From positions 62,001 through 126,000 of the forward strand of contig JAHFUR010000005.1 in the NCBI GenBank assembly GCA_023264995.1: a DNA stretch of 64,000 bases, read 5' to 3'. This DNA is from Acidimicrobiia bacterium. GTDB taxonomy: Bacteria > Actinomycetota > Acidimicrobiia > Acidimicrobiales > AC-14. How positions within the stretch are numbered: position 1 is the stretch's first letter; the number at the start of each line of letters is the position of its first letter. Of the stretch, positions 45,118 to 52,537 are shown piece by piece. The notes under the pieces were generated by a model. The model had not been told where the DNA came from. It ran no database searches and saw nothing but the letters and a program-made list of their open reading frames with translations. The position numbers and the translations under genes are program-made.

Positions 45118-45512
45118 CCCCGACCTCCCTGGCCGACCGCGAACAGCCCGGACACTACCATCACGAGCCTCTCGGGACCGTAGGTTCGGGAAATGAGCGA
45201 CGCCAAGGCGGTGCTCCATCGTGGGACGGCACCGACGCGGGCCATGGTCGGCCGACCAAATGTCCGACGGGCCGGCGTGGGCGGTCCGGCAGATGAGCGA
45301 CGAAGCACTGGCGGTGATCTCCGCCATCCCACGCATCTGGGCAGGTCAGACGCGATGCGAATGTGCAGTACCGAATTCGCATCTAGATGCGAATTAGATA
45401 CACACAAACGGGTTCTATTGCTTCCGTAGTCCTTCCCAGGTGAAACTCAGGCAGGGGTGGGCTCCCGACTGGCGTGGAAACGCCCTAAGCGAAAAGGTGG
45501 GTAACACTGCTC
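45118..45512. other. 395-bp intergenic region with no convincing gene
   Basis: Lies between divergent genes for two exported proteins. Short open frames exist on both strands but lack ribosome sites and family resemblance. Base composition drops locally around 45360-45425. It holds the palindromic operator at 45374-45395 and the likely promoter and leader of the surface protein gene. The leader part has a small stem ggcgt-ggaa-acgcc. Confidence 0.6.
45374..45395. promoter_or_regulatory. Perfect 22-bp palindrome, likely operator, next to a promoter
   Basis: Arms aattcgcatct and agatgcgaatt are exact complements with no spacer. A third half-site atgcgaat lies at 45355-45362. A possible promoter overlaps and follows: TTAGAT 45394-45399, 16 bp, TATTGC 45416-45421, about 90 nt before the surface protein ATG. 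The arrangement suggests a dimeric regulator bound at or above the -35. Regulator unknown. Confidence 0.6.
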
Positions 45513-46106
45513 ATGAACCTCCGCAAGAAGGTCACGACCGTCTTCGGCGCAGCCGCGGCTGCTTCGGTCATCGCTGGCGCAGCGGCTTTCGCCTGCACCA
45601 ACCTGGCCACCCTCAACCTGTCCAGCACCGCTGGCAAGGCGGGCGACTCCGTCACCGTCACCGGCTCGTCCTTCAAGGTCAACACGGCCAACGTGTCGGC
45701 TTCGGACCCGGTCGTCCTGCGTTGGAACGGCACCGAGGGCACGCAGCTCGCCTCCGTGACCCCCGACAAGGCCGGCAACATCTCCGCCACCTTCGCCATC
45801 CCCGAGGGCCAGCCCGGCTACTACGTGATCGTGGCCACGCAGAAGGACGCCAAGGGCGTTGACGCCTACGGCACCCCGGCTCGTGCCTCCTTCCAGATCC
45901 TCGGCGCCAACGGCCAGTCCGTTGTCACCCCGGTTGCTTCCTCCGCTGGCTCGACGGTTGCTTCCTCCCCGTCGTCCTCCGGCATCATCGCCCTGACCGT
46001 CGGCCTCGGCGCCCTCGGTCTCGCCCTGTTCGGCGCTGGCTTCGTGGCCTTCGTCCGTCAGGCCCGCCGCCGTGACGTCCCCGTCACCGCTTCGGTGCGC
46101 AAGTAA
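45513..46106 (+). CDS. Exported surface protein with Ig-like domain and C-terminal membrane anchor
   Basis: 197 residues from ATG 45513. Signal peptide (RKKVTTVFGAAAAASVIAGAAAF in the first 26 residues, split here only for description), then an IPT/Ig-like domain about residues 30-130 (STAGKAGDSVTVTGSSF, VTPDKAGNISATFAIPEGQ), a Ser-rich linker (VASSAGSTVASSPSSSG) and a final membrane helix (IIALTVGLGALGLALFGAGF) with a basic tail. Codon use is less G/C-extreme and favours GCT and GTT, as in highly expressed genes. A TTCG-loop terminator follows. No LPXTG motif. Confidence 0.78.
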   Translation: MNLRKKVTTVFGAAAAASVIAGAAAFACTNLATLNLSSTAGKAGDSVTVTGSSFKVNTANVSASDPVVLRWNGTEGTQLASVTPDKAGNISATFAIPEGQPGYYVIVATQKDAKGVDAYGTPARASFQILGANGQSVVTPVASSAGSTVASSPSSSGIIALTVGLGALGLALFGAGFVAFVRQARRRDVPVTASVRK

Positions 46107-46135
46107 CTAGCAACACGAAGTAGGTAGTTCGGACC

Positions 46136-46161
46136 TCTGCCGGGCCTTCGGGCCCGGCAGA
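46136..46161 (+). terminator. TTCG-loop hairpin terminator
   Basis: Perfect 11-bp stem tctgccgggcc / ggcccggcaga around a TTCG tetraloop, 30 bp after the surface protein stop. No T tract follows, as is common for terminators in high-GC actinobacteria. Confidence 0.85.
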
Positions 46162-46185
46162 GCCGCGTCTGGGGCCCGGACGACG

Positions 46186-46233
46186 AACCGGTGACGCCGG
46201 CGGCGGGCACCGCCCCCAGATCCGTCACCAGTT
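46186..46233. repeat. 48-bp palindromic element, left of the NHEJ operon
   Basis: Outer arms aaccggtgacg and cgtcaccagtt (one mismatch). It is the inverted partner of 49114-49161: the two align without gaps at 40 of 48 positions, and the inner-facing half (22 bp, 46212-46233) is identical in both. Lies 80 bp after the surface protein gene, before the ligase gene. Confidence 0.82.
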
Positions 46234-46345
46234 GGGCCGCAGGGCCGGCGCCGGGACGCGAATGATCCCCCTCACCGGATGATCTCTAAGGGGTGGGCAA
46301 CCTGCAAAGAGTTCAGCGTTGAGGAGGATCGAACATGAGTATTCC

Positions 46346-47395
46346 ATGAGAGCGGGGGTCGGCGCTCGTGGGCAAGGATGCGGCGTGGACGTGCCCCGGT
46401 TCCTCCCCATGCTGGCCGGCGGGACCGGCATCCCGCCGAACTCCAAGGCCTACCTCCTGGAGCCGAAGCTGGACGGCCAGCGGGTGATGGCCTACGTCGA
46501 GGCCGGCGGTGTCGTCCTCACCAACCGGCGGGGCGGCGAGATCACCGCCACCTACCCCGAGCTGGCCGGCCTGGCCGCCGCCCTCGCCCCCCACCAGGCC
46601 GCCCTCGACGGCGAGATGGTCACCTTCGACGCCCAGGGCCAGACCAGCTTCCAGCGGCTCCAGCGCCGGATGCACGTCGCCCAACCCGGCGCCCGCCTGG
46701 TGGCCGAGACGCCGGCGGTGTTCGTGGCCTTCGACGTCCTGTGGCTCGACGGTGAGCAGCTCGTCGACCACCCCCAGACCGCCCGCCGCGCCATCCTCGA
46801 CGCCCTGGCCATCAAGGGGCCGGCGTGGCAGACGGCCCCGGTGGTCGACGCCAGCCCGGAGGAGTTCCTGGAGGTGTGCCGCCAGCTCGGCCTCGAGGGG
46901 TTCATGGCCAAGCGCCGCGACGCGCCCTACCAGGTGGGCCGGCGCTCCATGGCGTGGTGGAAGGTCAAGTGCGGCCGCCGGCGGGAGTTCGTGGTCGGCG
47001 GGTGGTCCGCCGGCCAGGGGAGCAGGCAGGCGAGCATCGGGTCGCTGGCCGTCGGCTGCTACGACACCGCCGACCCGGCCACCCAGCGCCTGTTCTACGT
47101 GGGCCAGGCCGGCTCGGGCCTGAACGACGAGATGATCCGCCAGCTCATGGCCCTGTTCGCCCAGATCGAGGTGCCGGCGCCACCGTTCGTGAACCCGCCG
47201 GCCACCGGCCTCCATTGGGCCCGCCCCCTCCTCGTCACCGAGGTGGCCTACACCGAGGTGACCGAGACGGGGACCCTGCGCCAGCCGTCGATCAAGGGCC
47301 TGCGCACCGACGTGATCGCCGGCGAGGTGACCTGGGACGACGAGATCGCCGGGCGTTTCGCCGGTTTTGGGAACGGGCCGGCCGGTCCGACGTAG
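46346..47395 (+). CDS. ATP-dependent DNA ligase of the NHEJ type (LigD ligase domain, stand-alone)
   Basis: 349 residues from ATG 46346. Nucleotidyltransferase domain with adenylation Lys in LEPKLDGQRVMAYV, then AALDGEMVTFD, FDVLWLDGEQL, EGFMAKRRDAPYQVGRRSMAW, and an OB-fold C-terminal domain (FVVGGWSAGQGSRQASIGSL). Start is uncertain: GAGGAGG at 46321-46327 is placed for an ATG at 46335 that opens a 4-codon ORF (MSIP) whose TGA overlaps ATG 46346; GTG 46385 is another choice. Ku follows after 9 bp. Seals double-strand breaks with Ku and the polymerase. Confidence 0.88.
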   Translation: MRAGVGARGQGCGVDVPRFLPMLAGGTGIPPNSKAYLLEPKLDGQRVMAYVEAGGVVLTNRRGGEITATYPELAGLAAALAPHQAALDGEMVTFDAQGQTSFQRLQRRMHVAQPGARLVAETPAVFVAFDVLWLDGEQLVDHPQTARRAILDALAIKGPAWQTAPVVDASPEEFLEVCRQLGLEGFMAKRRDAPYQVGRRSMAWWKVKCGRRREFVVGGWSAGQGSRQASIGSLAVGCYDTADPATQRLFYVGQAGSGLNDEMIRQLMALFAQIEVPAPPFVNPPATGLHWARPLLVTEVAYTEVTETGTLRQPSIKGLRTDVIAGEVTWDDEIAGRFAGFGNGPAGPT

Positions 47396-47404
47396 CATCT
47401 CAGT

Positions 47405-48193
47405 GTGCCCAGGCCCATCTGGAGTGGCGCCATCAGCTTCGGGCTGGTGAACGTGCCGGTGAAGGTGTTCAGCGCCACGTCGTCGAAGGACGTCCGCTTC
47501 CACCAGCTCGACGGCACGTCGAACTCCCGCATCAAGCAGAAGCGGGTCTCGGTCGCCACCGGCGAGGAAGTGCCGTACGAGAACCTCATCAAGGCCTACG
47601 AGATCTCGCCGGACAACTACGTCACCATCACCCCCGAGGAGCTCGACGCCCTCGACCCCAAGGCCACCAAGACCATCGACATCGAGGACTTCGTCGACCT
47701 CGACCAGATCGACCCCGTCTACTACGAGCGGCCGTACTACCTCGTGCCCGACAAGGGCGGCCAGAAGGCCTACGCCCTGCTGCGCAACGCCATGCGGGAG
47801 ACCAACAAGGTCGGCATCGCCCGCGTCGTGCTGCGCACCAAGCAGTACCTGGCCGCTATCCGCCCGCTGGGCAACGCCCTGGTCATGGAGACCATGCTGT
47901 TCGCCGACGAGGTGAACGACCTCGACGAGCTCGACCTGCCCGGCCCCGATGTCGACGTCACCGACCGCGAGGAGAAGATGGCCCGGTCGCTCATCGACTC
48001 CCTCACCACCGACTTCGAGCCCGAGCGCTACCGCGACGAGTACCGCGACCGCGTCCTGGCCCTGATCGAGCAAAAGGCGTCGGGGCAGGCCATCGTCATC
48101 GAAGAGGCGGCGCAGGAGGCGCCCCGGGTCGTCGACCTCATGGCCGCCCTCGAAGCCAGCCTGGCCGCGGTGAAGGCCGGCAAGAGCGGGTGA
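47405..48193 (+). CDS. ku: DNA end-binding protein Ku
   Basis: 262 residues, GTG start. Opens with the family's IWSGAISFGLVNVPVKVFSAT, contains GEEVPYENLIKAYEI, DFVDLDQIDPVYYERPYYL and GIARVVLRTKQYLAAIRP. Forms a homodimer ring that binds DNA ends and recruits LigD-type proteins. The C-terminal tail is short. The stop overlaps the GTG of the polymerase gene by 4 bp. Confidence 0.97.
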   Translation: MPRPIWSGAISFGLVNVPVKVFSATSSKDVRFHQLDGTSNSRIKQKRVSVATGEEVPYENLIKAYEISPDNYVTITPEELDALDPKATKTIDIEDFVDLDQIDPVYYERPYYLVPDKGGQKAYALLRNAMRETNKVGIARVVLRTKQYLAAIRPLGNALVMETMLFADEVNDLDELDLPGPDVDVTDREEKMARSLIDSLTTDFEPERYRDEYRDRVLALIEQKASGQAIVIEEAAQEAPRVVDLMAALEASLAAVKAGKSG

Positions 48194-49122
48194 GCCCGGG
48201 CTCGACCGCTGTCGAGGTGGAGGTCGGTGGCCGGCAGCTCAGCCTGTCCAACCTCGACAAGGTGCTGTACCCCGGCGCCGGCTACACCAAGGGCCAGGTG
48301 ATCGACTACTACACCCGCATCGCGCCGGCGCTGCTCCCCCACCTCCACCAGCGGGCCCTGACCCTCAAGCGCTACCCCAACGGCGTCGACGGCCAGTTCT
48401 TCTACGAGAAGAACTGCCCCAAGCACCGGCCCCCGTGGGTGGAAACCCTCCCGGTGTGGAGCGCCCGCACCAAGGCCGACGTGAACTACTGCCTCATCGA
48501 CGAGCTGGCCGGCCTGGTGTGGGTGGCCAACCTGGCCTCGCTCGAACTGCACACGTCGCTCGCCCACGCCCGCGACGTCCAGCGCCCGTCGATGGTGGTC
48601 TTCGACCTCGACCCCGGCCCGCCGGCCACCGCCGTCGAGTGCGGCCAGGTGGCCCTGTGGCTGCGCGAGGTGCTCGACGGCCTCGGCCTGCAGGCCTTCC
48701 CGAAGACGTCGGGCTCCAAGGGCCTCCAGATCTACGTGCCCTTGAACACGCCGGCCACCTACAACGACACGAAGCCCTTCGCCCACGCCCTGGCCAAGCT
48801 GCTGGAGAAGCAGCACCCCAACGAGGTGCTGTCGGTGATGGCCAAGGACCTGCGTACCGGCAAGGTCTTCATCGACTGGAGCCAGAACGACGACTCCAAG
48901 ACCACCATCTGCGTCTACTCGCTGCGCGCCCGGCCCCGCCCCACTGTCTCCACGCCGGTGACGTGGCAGGAGGTGGAGCGCGCCGTGGCCAGCGGCGACC
49001 CCGACGACCTGGTGTTCGAGGCCGGCGACGTGCTGGCCCGGGTCACGGCCGACGGCGACCTCTTCGCCCCCCTGAACGAGCTGGAACAGGTCCTGCCCAC
49101 GTCGCCCCCCTCGAACTGGTGA
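48190..49122 (+). CDS. LigD-type NHEJ polymerase/primase (stand-alone)
   Basis: 310 residues from GTG 48190. Archaeo-eukaryotic primase fold: SNLDKVLYPGAGYTKGQVIDYY is the typical start, with catalytic Asp pair in VVFDLDPGPP, SGSKGLQIYVPL, and FIDWSQNDDSKTTICVYSLRA. Fills or extends ends during repair. In many bacteria it is fused to the ligase and a phosphoesterase domain; here ligase and polymerase are separate genes on either side of ku, and no phosphoesterase domain is seen. The TGA stop lies inside the right 48-bp element. Confidence 0.95.
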   Translation: MSPGSTAVEVEVGGRQLSLSNLDKVLYPGAGYTKGQVIDYYTRIAPALLPHLHQRALTLKRYPNGVDGQFFYEKNCPKHRPPWVETLPVWSARTKADVNYCLIDELAGLVWVANLASLELHTSLAHARDVQRPSMVVFDLDPGPPATAVECGQVALWLREVLDGLGLQAFPKTSGSKGLQIYVPLNTPATYNDTKPFAHALAKLLEKQHPNEVLSVMAKDLRTGKVFIDWSQNDDSKTTICVYSLRARPRPTVSTPVTWQEVERAVASGDPDDLVFEAGDVLARVTADGDLFAPLNELEQVLPTSPPSNW

Positions 49123-49161
49123 CGGATCTGGGGGCGCCGGCCGCCGTTTACGTCACCAGTT
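49114..49161. repeat. 48-bp palindromic element, right of the NHEJ operon
   Basis: Arms aactggtgacg and cgtcaccagtt are perfect complements (11 bp). Inverted copy of 46186-46233. It begins in the last three codons of the polymerase gene, so the end of that protein (SNW) and its stop are encoded by the element. Lies between convergent genes. Confidence 0.85.
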
Positions 49162-49170
49162 CGGCAGTGG

Positions 49171-50034
49171 TCACGGAGACTGAGCCGGCCTGAAGGTGGA
49201 GTCGACCCCCAGCAGGCGGGGCCGGGTGACGGCGCGCGCCCCCCGCATCAGCCCGAAGATGGCCGCCACCCAGGCGAACAGGCCGACCCACAGGCCGGCG
49301 TTGCCGGCGCCGAGCAGGCCGCCGGTGGACTGGGCGTAGGAGATCATGATCAGCGGCAGGGTCACCAGCCCCGAGGCCTGCTGGGCCGCCGCCGCGCTCT
49401 TGACCCGAGCCGACAGGCGCAGCACCACCGACAGGGTGATGGCCAGGAACGGCGGGACCACCCAGAGCATGAGCACCCACCAGGCCGACGTTGGAAAGAA
49501 CCAGCCGCCCACGTGGGGCCCGACGATGAGGTTGACGGCCAGCGAGTAGCACCCGAACCCGATGAGGGTGGTCAGGTAGCCGGGCACCAGGCTGGCGATG
49601 AGCTTGCCCAGGTAGATCTCCCGCTCCGACGCCGGCGAGTGGGCCAGGAACTCGCCCGTGCCCTTCTCCTTCTCCCCCACCAGGGCGTTGGCCCCGACGG
49701 CGGTCGAGATGGTCATGGGCACGATGACGGCCATGGGGGCGAACAGGTAGACGGCCAGGGCGTAGCTGGTGCGGTCGGCCTCGGTCGTGCCCCGGATGGC
49801 GTGCTGGGCCGTCTGGGGCAGCAGGTCGAGGGCGGCGGACACGTTCTTGACCGTCCCCACGTTGCCCAGGTTGGTGATCGTCAGCAGCAGGAACGTGGGG
49901 ATGATCACGAAGAACAGGGCGGCCAGCACCAGCATCGGCGCCCAGAAGTCGGGGCTGTGGCCGAGCTGGCGGAGGTCGTTGCGGGCGACGGCCCACATGC
50001 GGCTGCGGTCCATACGGCGGTGACCGCGCCTCAT
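49171..50034 (-). CDS. ABC transporter permease (ABC-2 type)
   Basis: 287 residues from ATG 50034, overlapping the ATPase stop (ATGA). Membrane segments include WAPMLVLAALFFVIIPTFLL, LFAPMAVIVPMTISTAVGA, and several in the C-terminal half. The motif NALVGEKEKGTGEFLAHSP is typical of ABC-2 permeases that sit with NatA-like ATPases. Last gene of the operon histidine kinase - response regulator - ATPase - permease. Substrate unknown. Confidence 0.85.
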   Translation of the reverse strand: MRRGHRRMDRSRMWAVARNDLRQLGHSPDFWAPMLVLAALFFVIIPTFLLLTITNLGNVGTVKNVSAALDLLPQTAQHAIRGTTEADRTSYALAVYLFAPMAVIVPMTISTAVGANALVGEKEKGTGEFLAHSPASEREIYLGKLIASLVPGYLTTLIGFGCYSLAVNLIVGPHVGGWFFPTSAWWVLMLWVVPPFLAITLSVVLRLSARVKSAAAAQQASGLVTLPLIMISYAQSTGGLLGAGNAGLWVGLFAWVAAIFGLMRGARAVTRPRLLGVDSTFRPAQSP

Positions 50035-50993
50035 CGGTTCCTCACCCGCAGGTAGAGCTCTTCCAGCGACCGGGCATGCGGCGTCACCTGGGTGAGCCGC
50101 ACGCCGGCGGCGGTGAGGGCGGCCACCAACCCCGGCACCCGGGCCAGGTCGTCGAGGTCGACGTTCGCCCCGCCGGCGTCTCGGGCGTAGGCGACCACGC
50201 CGTCGAGGCCGGCCAGCACATCGAGCCCGGCAGCGTCGACCGCGCCGAAACGCACCGACGGCCGGGGCCAGAAGCGGTGGATCAGCTCGTCGGTGGCGCC
50301 GGCCAGGATGTCGGTGCCGTCCTCCATCATCACGACCTGGTCGGCCAGGCCCTCGGCCTCGAGCAGGAGGTGGGTCGACATGACCACCGTCGTCCCGCCG
50401 GCGGCCATCTCCCGGACCAGCCCCAGCACGGCGTGCGACGACTCGGGGTCGAGGCCCGACGTCGGCTCGTCGAGGAGGAGCAGGTCCGGCCCGTGCAGGA
50501 CGGCCCGGGCCAGGGCCAGGCGGGTCTTCATACCGGTCGAGTAGCCGCTCACCCGCAGGTCGAGCGACCGGTCGATCCCGAACCGGGCCGCGGCCGCCTC
50601 GATCGGCGCGTCCCGGCCCAGCCCGAACAGCTCGGCCGCGAAGCGCAGGTTGTCCCGCCCGGTCAGGCGGTCGTACAGGGCGGGCTTGGCCGCCACCACG
50701 CCGCAGCGCCGGCGGACGTCCTCGCCGTCTCGGCCCCCGGGGTCCGACCCGAACACCCGGGCCGTGCCGACGTGGGGCACCAGGGCCCCGGTCACCACCC
50801 GCAGGGCGGTGGTCTTGCCGGCGCCGTTCGGGCCGACGAGGACGGTGATCGACCCGGCCGGCACCGCCAGGTCGAGGTCGTGGAGGCCGGTGCCGGCCGA
50901 GAAGCTGAAGCCCACGCCGGCCAGGTCGACGACGGCCGGCGGCCCGGCGGCGGGGGCCGCGGCCTGCTCCGAGAACGTGGTGTCGATGGTCAT
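50031..50993 (-). CDS. ABC transporter ATPase
   Basis: 320 residues. Walker A GPNGAGKTTA, signature YSTGMKTRLALARAVLHG, Walker B LLLLDEPTSGLDPESS, His-loop MSTHLLLEAEG. The signature Ser-Gly-Gly is changed to Ser-Thr-Gly. A C-terminal regulatory domain of about 90 residues follows. Works with the permease encoded next. Lies 44 bp downstream of the response regulator gene and is likely its target or operon partner. Confidence 0.9.
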   Translation of the reverse strand: MTIDTTFSEQAAAPAAGPPAVVDLAGVGFSFSAGTGLHDLDLAVPAGSITVLVGPNGAGKTTALRVVTGALVPHVGTARVFGSDPGGRDGEDVRRRCGVVAAKPALYDRLTGRDNLRFAAELFGLGRDAPIEAAAARFGIDRSLDLRVSGYSTGMKTRLALARAVLHGPDLLLLDEPTSGLDPESSHAVLGLVREMAAGGTTVVMSTHLLLEAEGLADQVVMMEDGTDILAGATDELIHRFWPRPSVRFGAVDAAGLDVLAGLDGVVAYARDAGGANVDLDDLARVPGLVAALTAAGVRLTQVTPHARSLEELYLRVRNR

Positions 50994-51037
50994 GAGGCGC
51001 CCGCGTCCTCATCGACACGAACGCCCCGCGCCTTGAG

Positions 51038-51679
51038 TTAGACCAGCCGGCGGTCGGTGGCCCACCGGCTGAGCTGGTGGCGGTTGGTGAGCTGGAGCTT
51101 GCGCAGGACGGCCGACGCGTGGGTCTCCACCGTCTTGATCGAGATGGCCAGCTGGCGGGCGATCTCCTTGTACGAGTAGCCGCGGGCCAGCAGGCGCAGC
51201 ACCTCCTTCTCCCGCACGGTGAGCTGGTCGAGCTCGGGGTCGACCGGGCCGCGGTAATCAGCGGCGAAGGCGTCGAGCACGAAGCCGGCCAGGCGGGGCG
51301 AGAACACGGCGTCACCCTCGGCCACCCGGCGCACGGCCTCGACCAGCTCGGGGCCCGAGATCGTCTTGGTGACGTACCCCCGGGCGCCGGCCCGGATGAC
51401 GGCGATGACGTCCTCGGAGGCGTCCGACACCGACAGGGCCAGGAACTTCACCTCGGGGTGGGTGAGGCCCACGGCCTCGATGACGGCCCGGCCGCCGCCG
51501 CCGGGCATGTGGACGTCGAGCAGGACCACGTCGGGCACCCGCTCGCCGATCATCTCGATGGCGGCGTCGACCTCCGACGCCTCGCCCACCACCTCCACGG
51601 AGTCGCCCAGCTCGGCCCGCACACCGGACAGCACGAGGGCGTGGTCGTCGACCAAGAAGACCCGGGGCCGCGCCGTCAT
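51038..51679 (-). CDS. NarL/LuxR-family response regulator
   Basis: 213 residues. Receiver domain with Asp11-Asp12, phospho-acceptor Asp55 (VVLLDVHMPGGGG) and Lys in YVTKTISG; C-terminal LuxR-type HTH (LTVREKEVLRLLARGYSYKE, then IARQLAISIKTVETHASAVL). Partner of the histidine kinase upstream, with a 4-bp overlap (ATGA) of start and stop. Likely controls the adjacent ABC transporter. Confidence 0.94.
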   Translation of the reverse strand: MTARPRVFLVDDHALVLSGVRAELGDSVEVVGEASEVDAAIEMIGERVPDVVLLDVHMPGGGGRAVIEAVGLTHPEVKFLALSVSDASEDVIAVIRAGARGYVTKTISGPELVEAVRRVAEGDAVFSPRLAGFVLDAFAADYRGPVDPELDQLTVREKEVLRLLARGYSYKEIARQLAISIKTVETHASAVLRKLQLTNRHQLSRWATDRRLV

Positions 51680-52491
51680 CGAGGCATGACCAGCTCGACC
51701 TCGGTGCCCGAGCCGGGTTCGCTGTGCACGGTGGCCTTGCCGCCGTGGCGGTCCATGCGCCCGACGATGGAGTCGGCGATGCCCCGGCGGTGGCGGGGGA
51801 CCTTCTCGAGGTCGAAGCCGGTGCCCCGGTCGCGCACGTAGACGGTCACCTGGTGGGGTTCCACCTCCAGGTAGGCCGACACGGTAGGTGCGCCCGAATG
51901 GCGGGCGGCGTTGGCCAGTGCTTCCCGGCTCGACAGGACCAGGGCGATCAGGCGGTCGTCGACCGGGCAGTCACCCACCTCGACGGCCTCCACGGCCACG
52001 TCGTGCAGGTACTCGATCTCGTCCCGCACCCGTTCCAGCGACGCGGCCAGGCTGTCGCCCGGGTTGACCTCCGGCGCGCCGTACAGCCAGTTGCGCAACG
52101 CCCGCTCCTGCGAGCGGGCCAGGGTGCTGACCTTGCGGGCGTCGGTGGCGTTGCGCTGGATCAGGGCCAGGGTCTGCAGCACCGAGTCGTGGATGTGGGC
52201 GGCCACCTCGGCCCGCTCCTGGGTGCGGATGCGCTCCTGGCGCTCGATGCCGAGGTCGTGGGTCAGCCGCCACCACCAGGGCCCGAACACCATGACCAGG
52301 CCGACGGCGATGGCCGCGGAGGCCAGGATGCCGGCGCTGGGCGACTCCACGCTTGGCGTCGTGATGAAGAACACGGCCACGCCGGTGACGACCAGCGTTG
52401 CACCGAGCGCCACCTGTGCCAGCGCGGCAGCCACGCCGGCCAGCATTCGCCGGTCGGCGTCACGGACCACCCGAGCGGGCGACGGCGCCAC
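51676..52491 (-). CDS. Sensor histidine kinase (HisKA_3 type)
   Basis: 271 residues from GTG 52491, preceded by CAGGGG. Two membrane segments (VAAALAQVALGATLVVTGVA and ILASAAIAVGLVMVFGPWW), then the dimerisation helix with phospho-acceptor His101 in AAHIHDSVLQTLAL, and a C-terminal ATPase domain with Asn in REALANAARHS, RDRGTGFD and GSGTEVEL. No large outer loop, so it likely senses in or at the membrane. The PspC domain found in many relatives is absent from this start; the upstream space is used by a divergent gene. Confidence 0.9.
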   Translation of the reverse strand: MAPSPARVVRDADRRMLAGVAAALAQVALGATLVVTGVAVFFITTPSVESPSAGILASAAIAVGLVMVFGPWWWRLTHDLGIERQERIRTQERAEVAAHIHDSVLQTLALIQRNATDARKVSTLARSQERALRNWLYGAPEVNPGDSLAASLERVRDEIEYLHDVAVEAVEVGDCPVDDRLIALVLSSREALANAARHSGAPTVSAYLEVEPHQVTVYVRDRGTGFDLEKVPRHRRGIADSIVGRMDRHGGKATVHSEPGSGTEVELVMPR

Positions 52492-52537
52492 CCCTGCATG
52501 ATCCCATGCATGGGCGCCGGCCGGTACGGTCGGCCCC

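Noticed and set aside
45161..45429. Small genes in the intergenic region before the surface protein gene
   Set aside because: Open frames on both strands have no ribosome site, no family resemblance, and run through the palindromic operator.
45422..45512. c-di-GMP (GEMM-type) riboswitch in the leader of the surface protein gene
   Set aside because: A GGAAACGCC stem and a GGTGGGTAAC segment look faintly similar, but the conserved core pieces of the class are absent.
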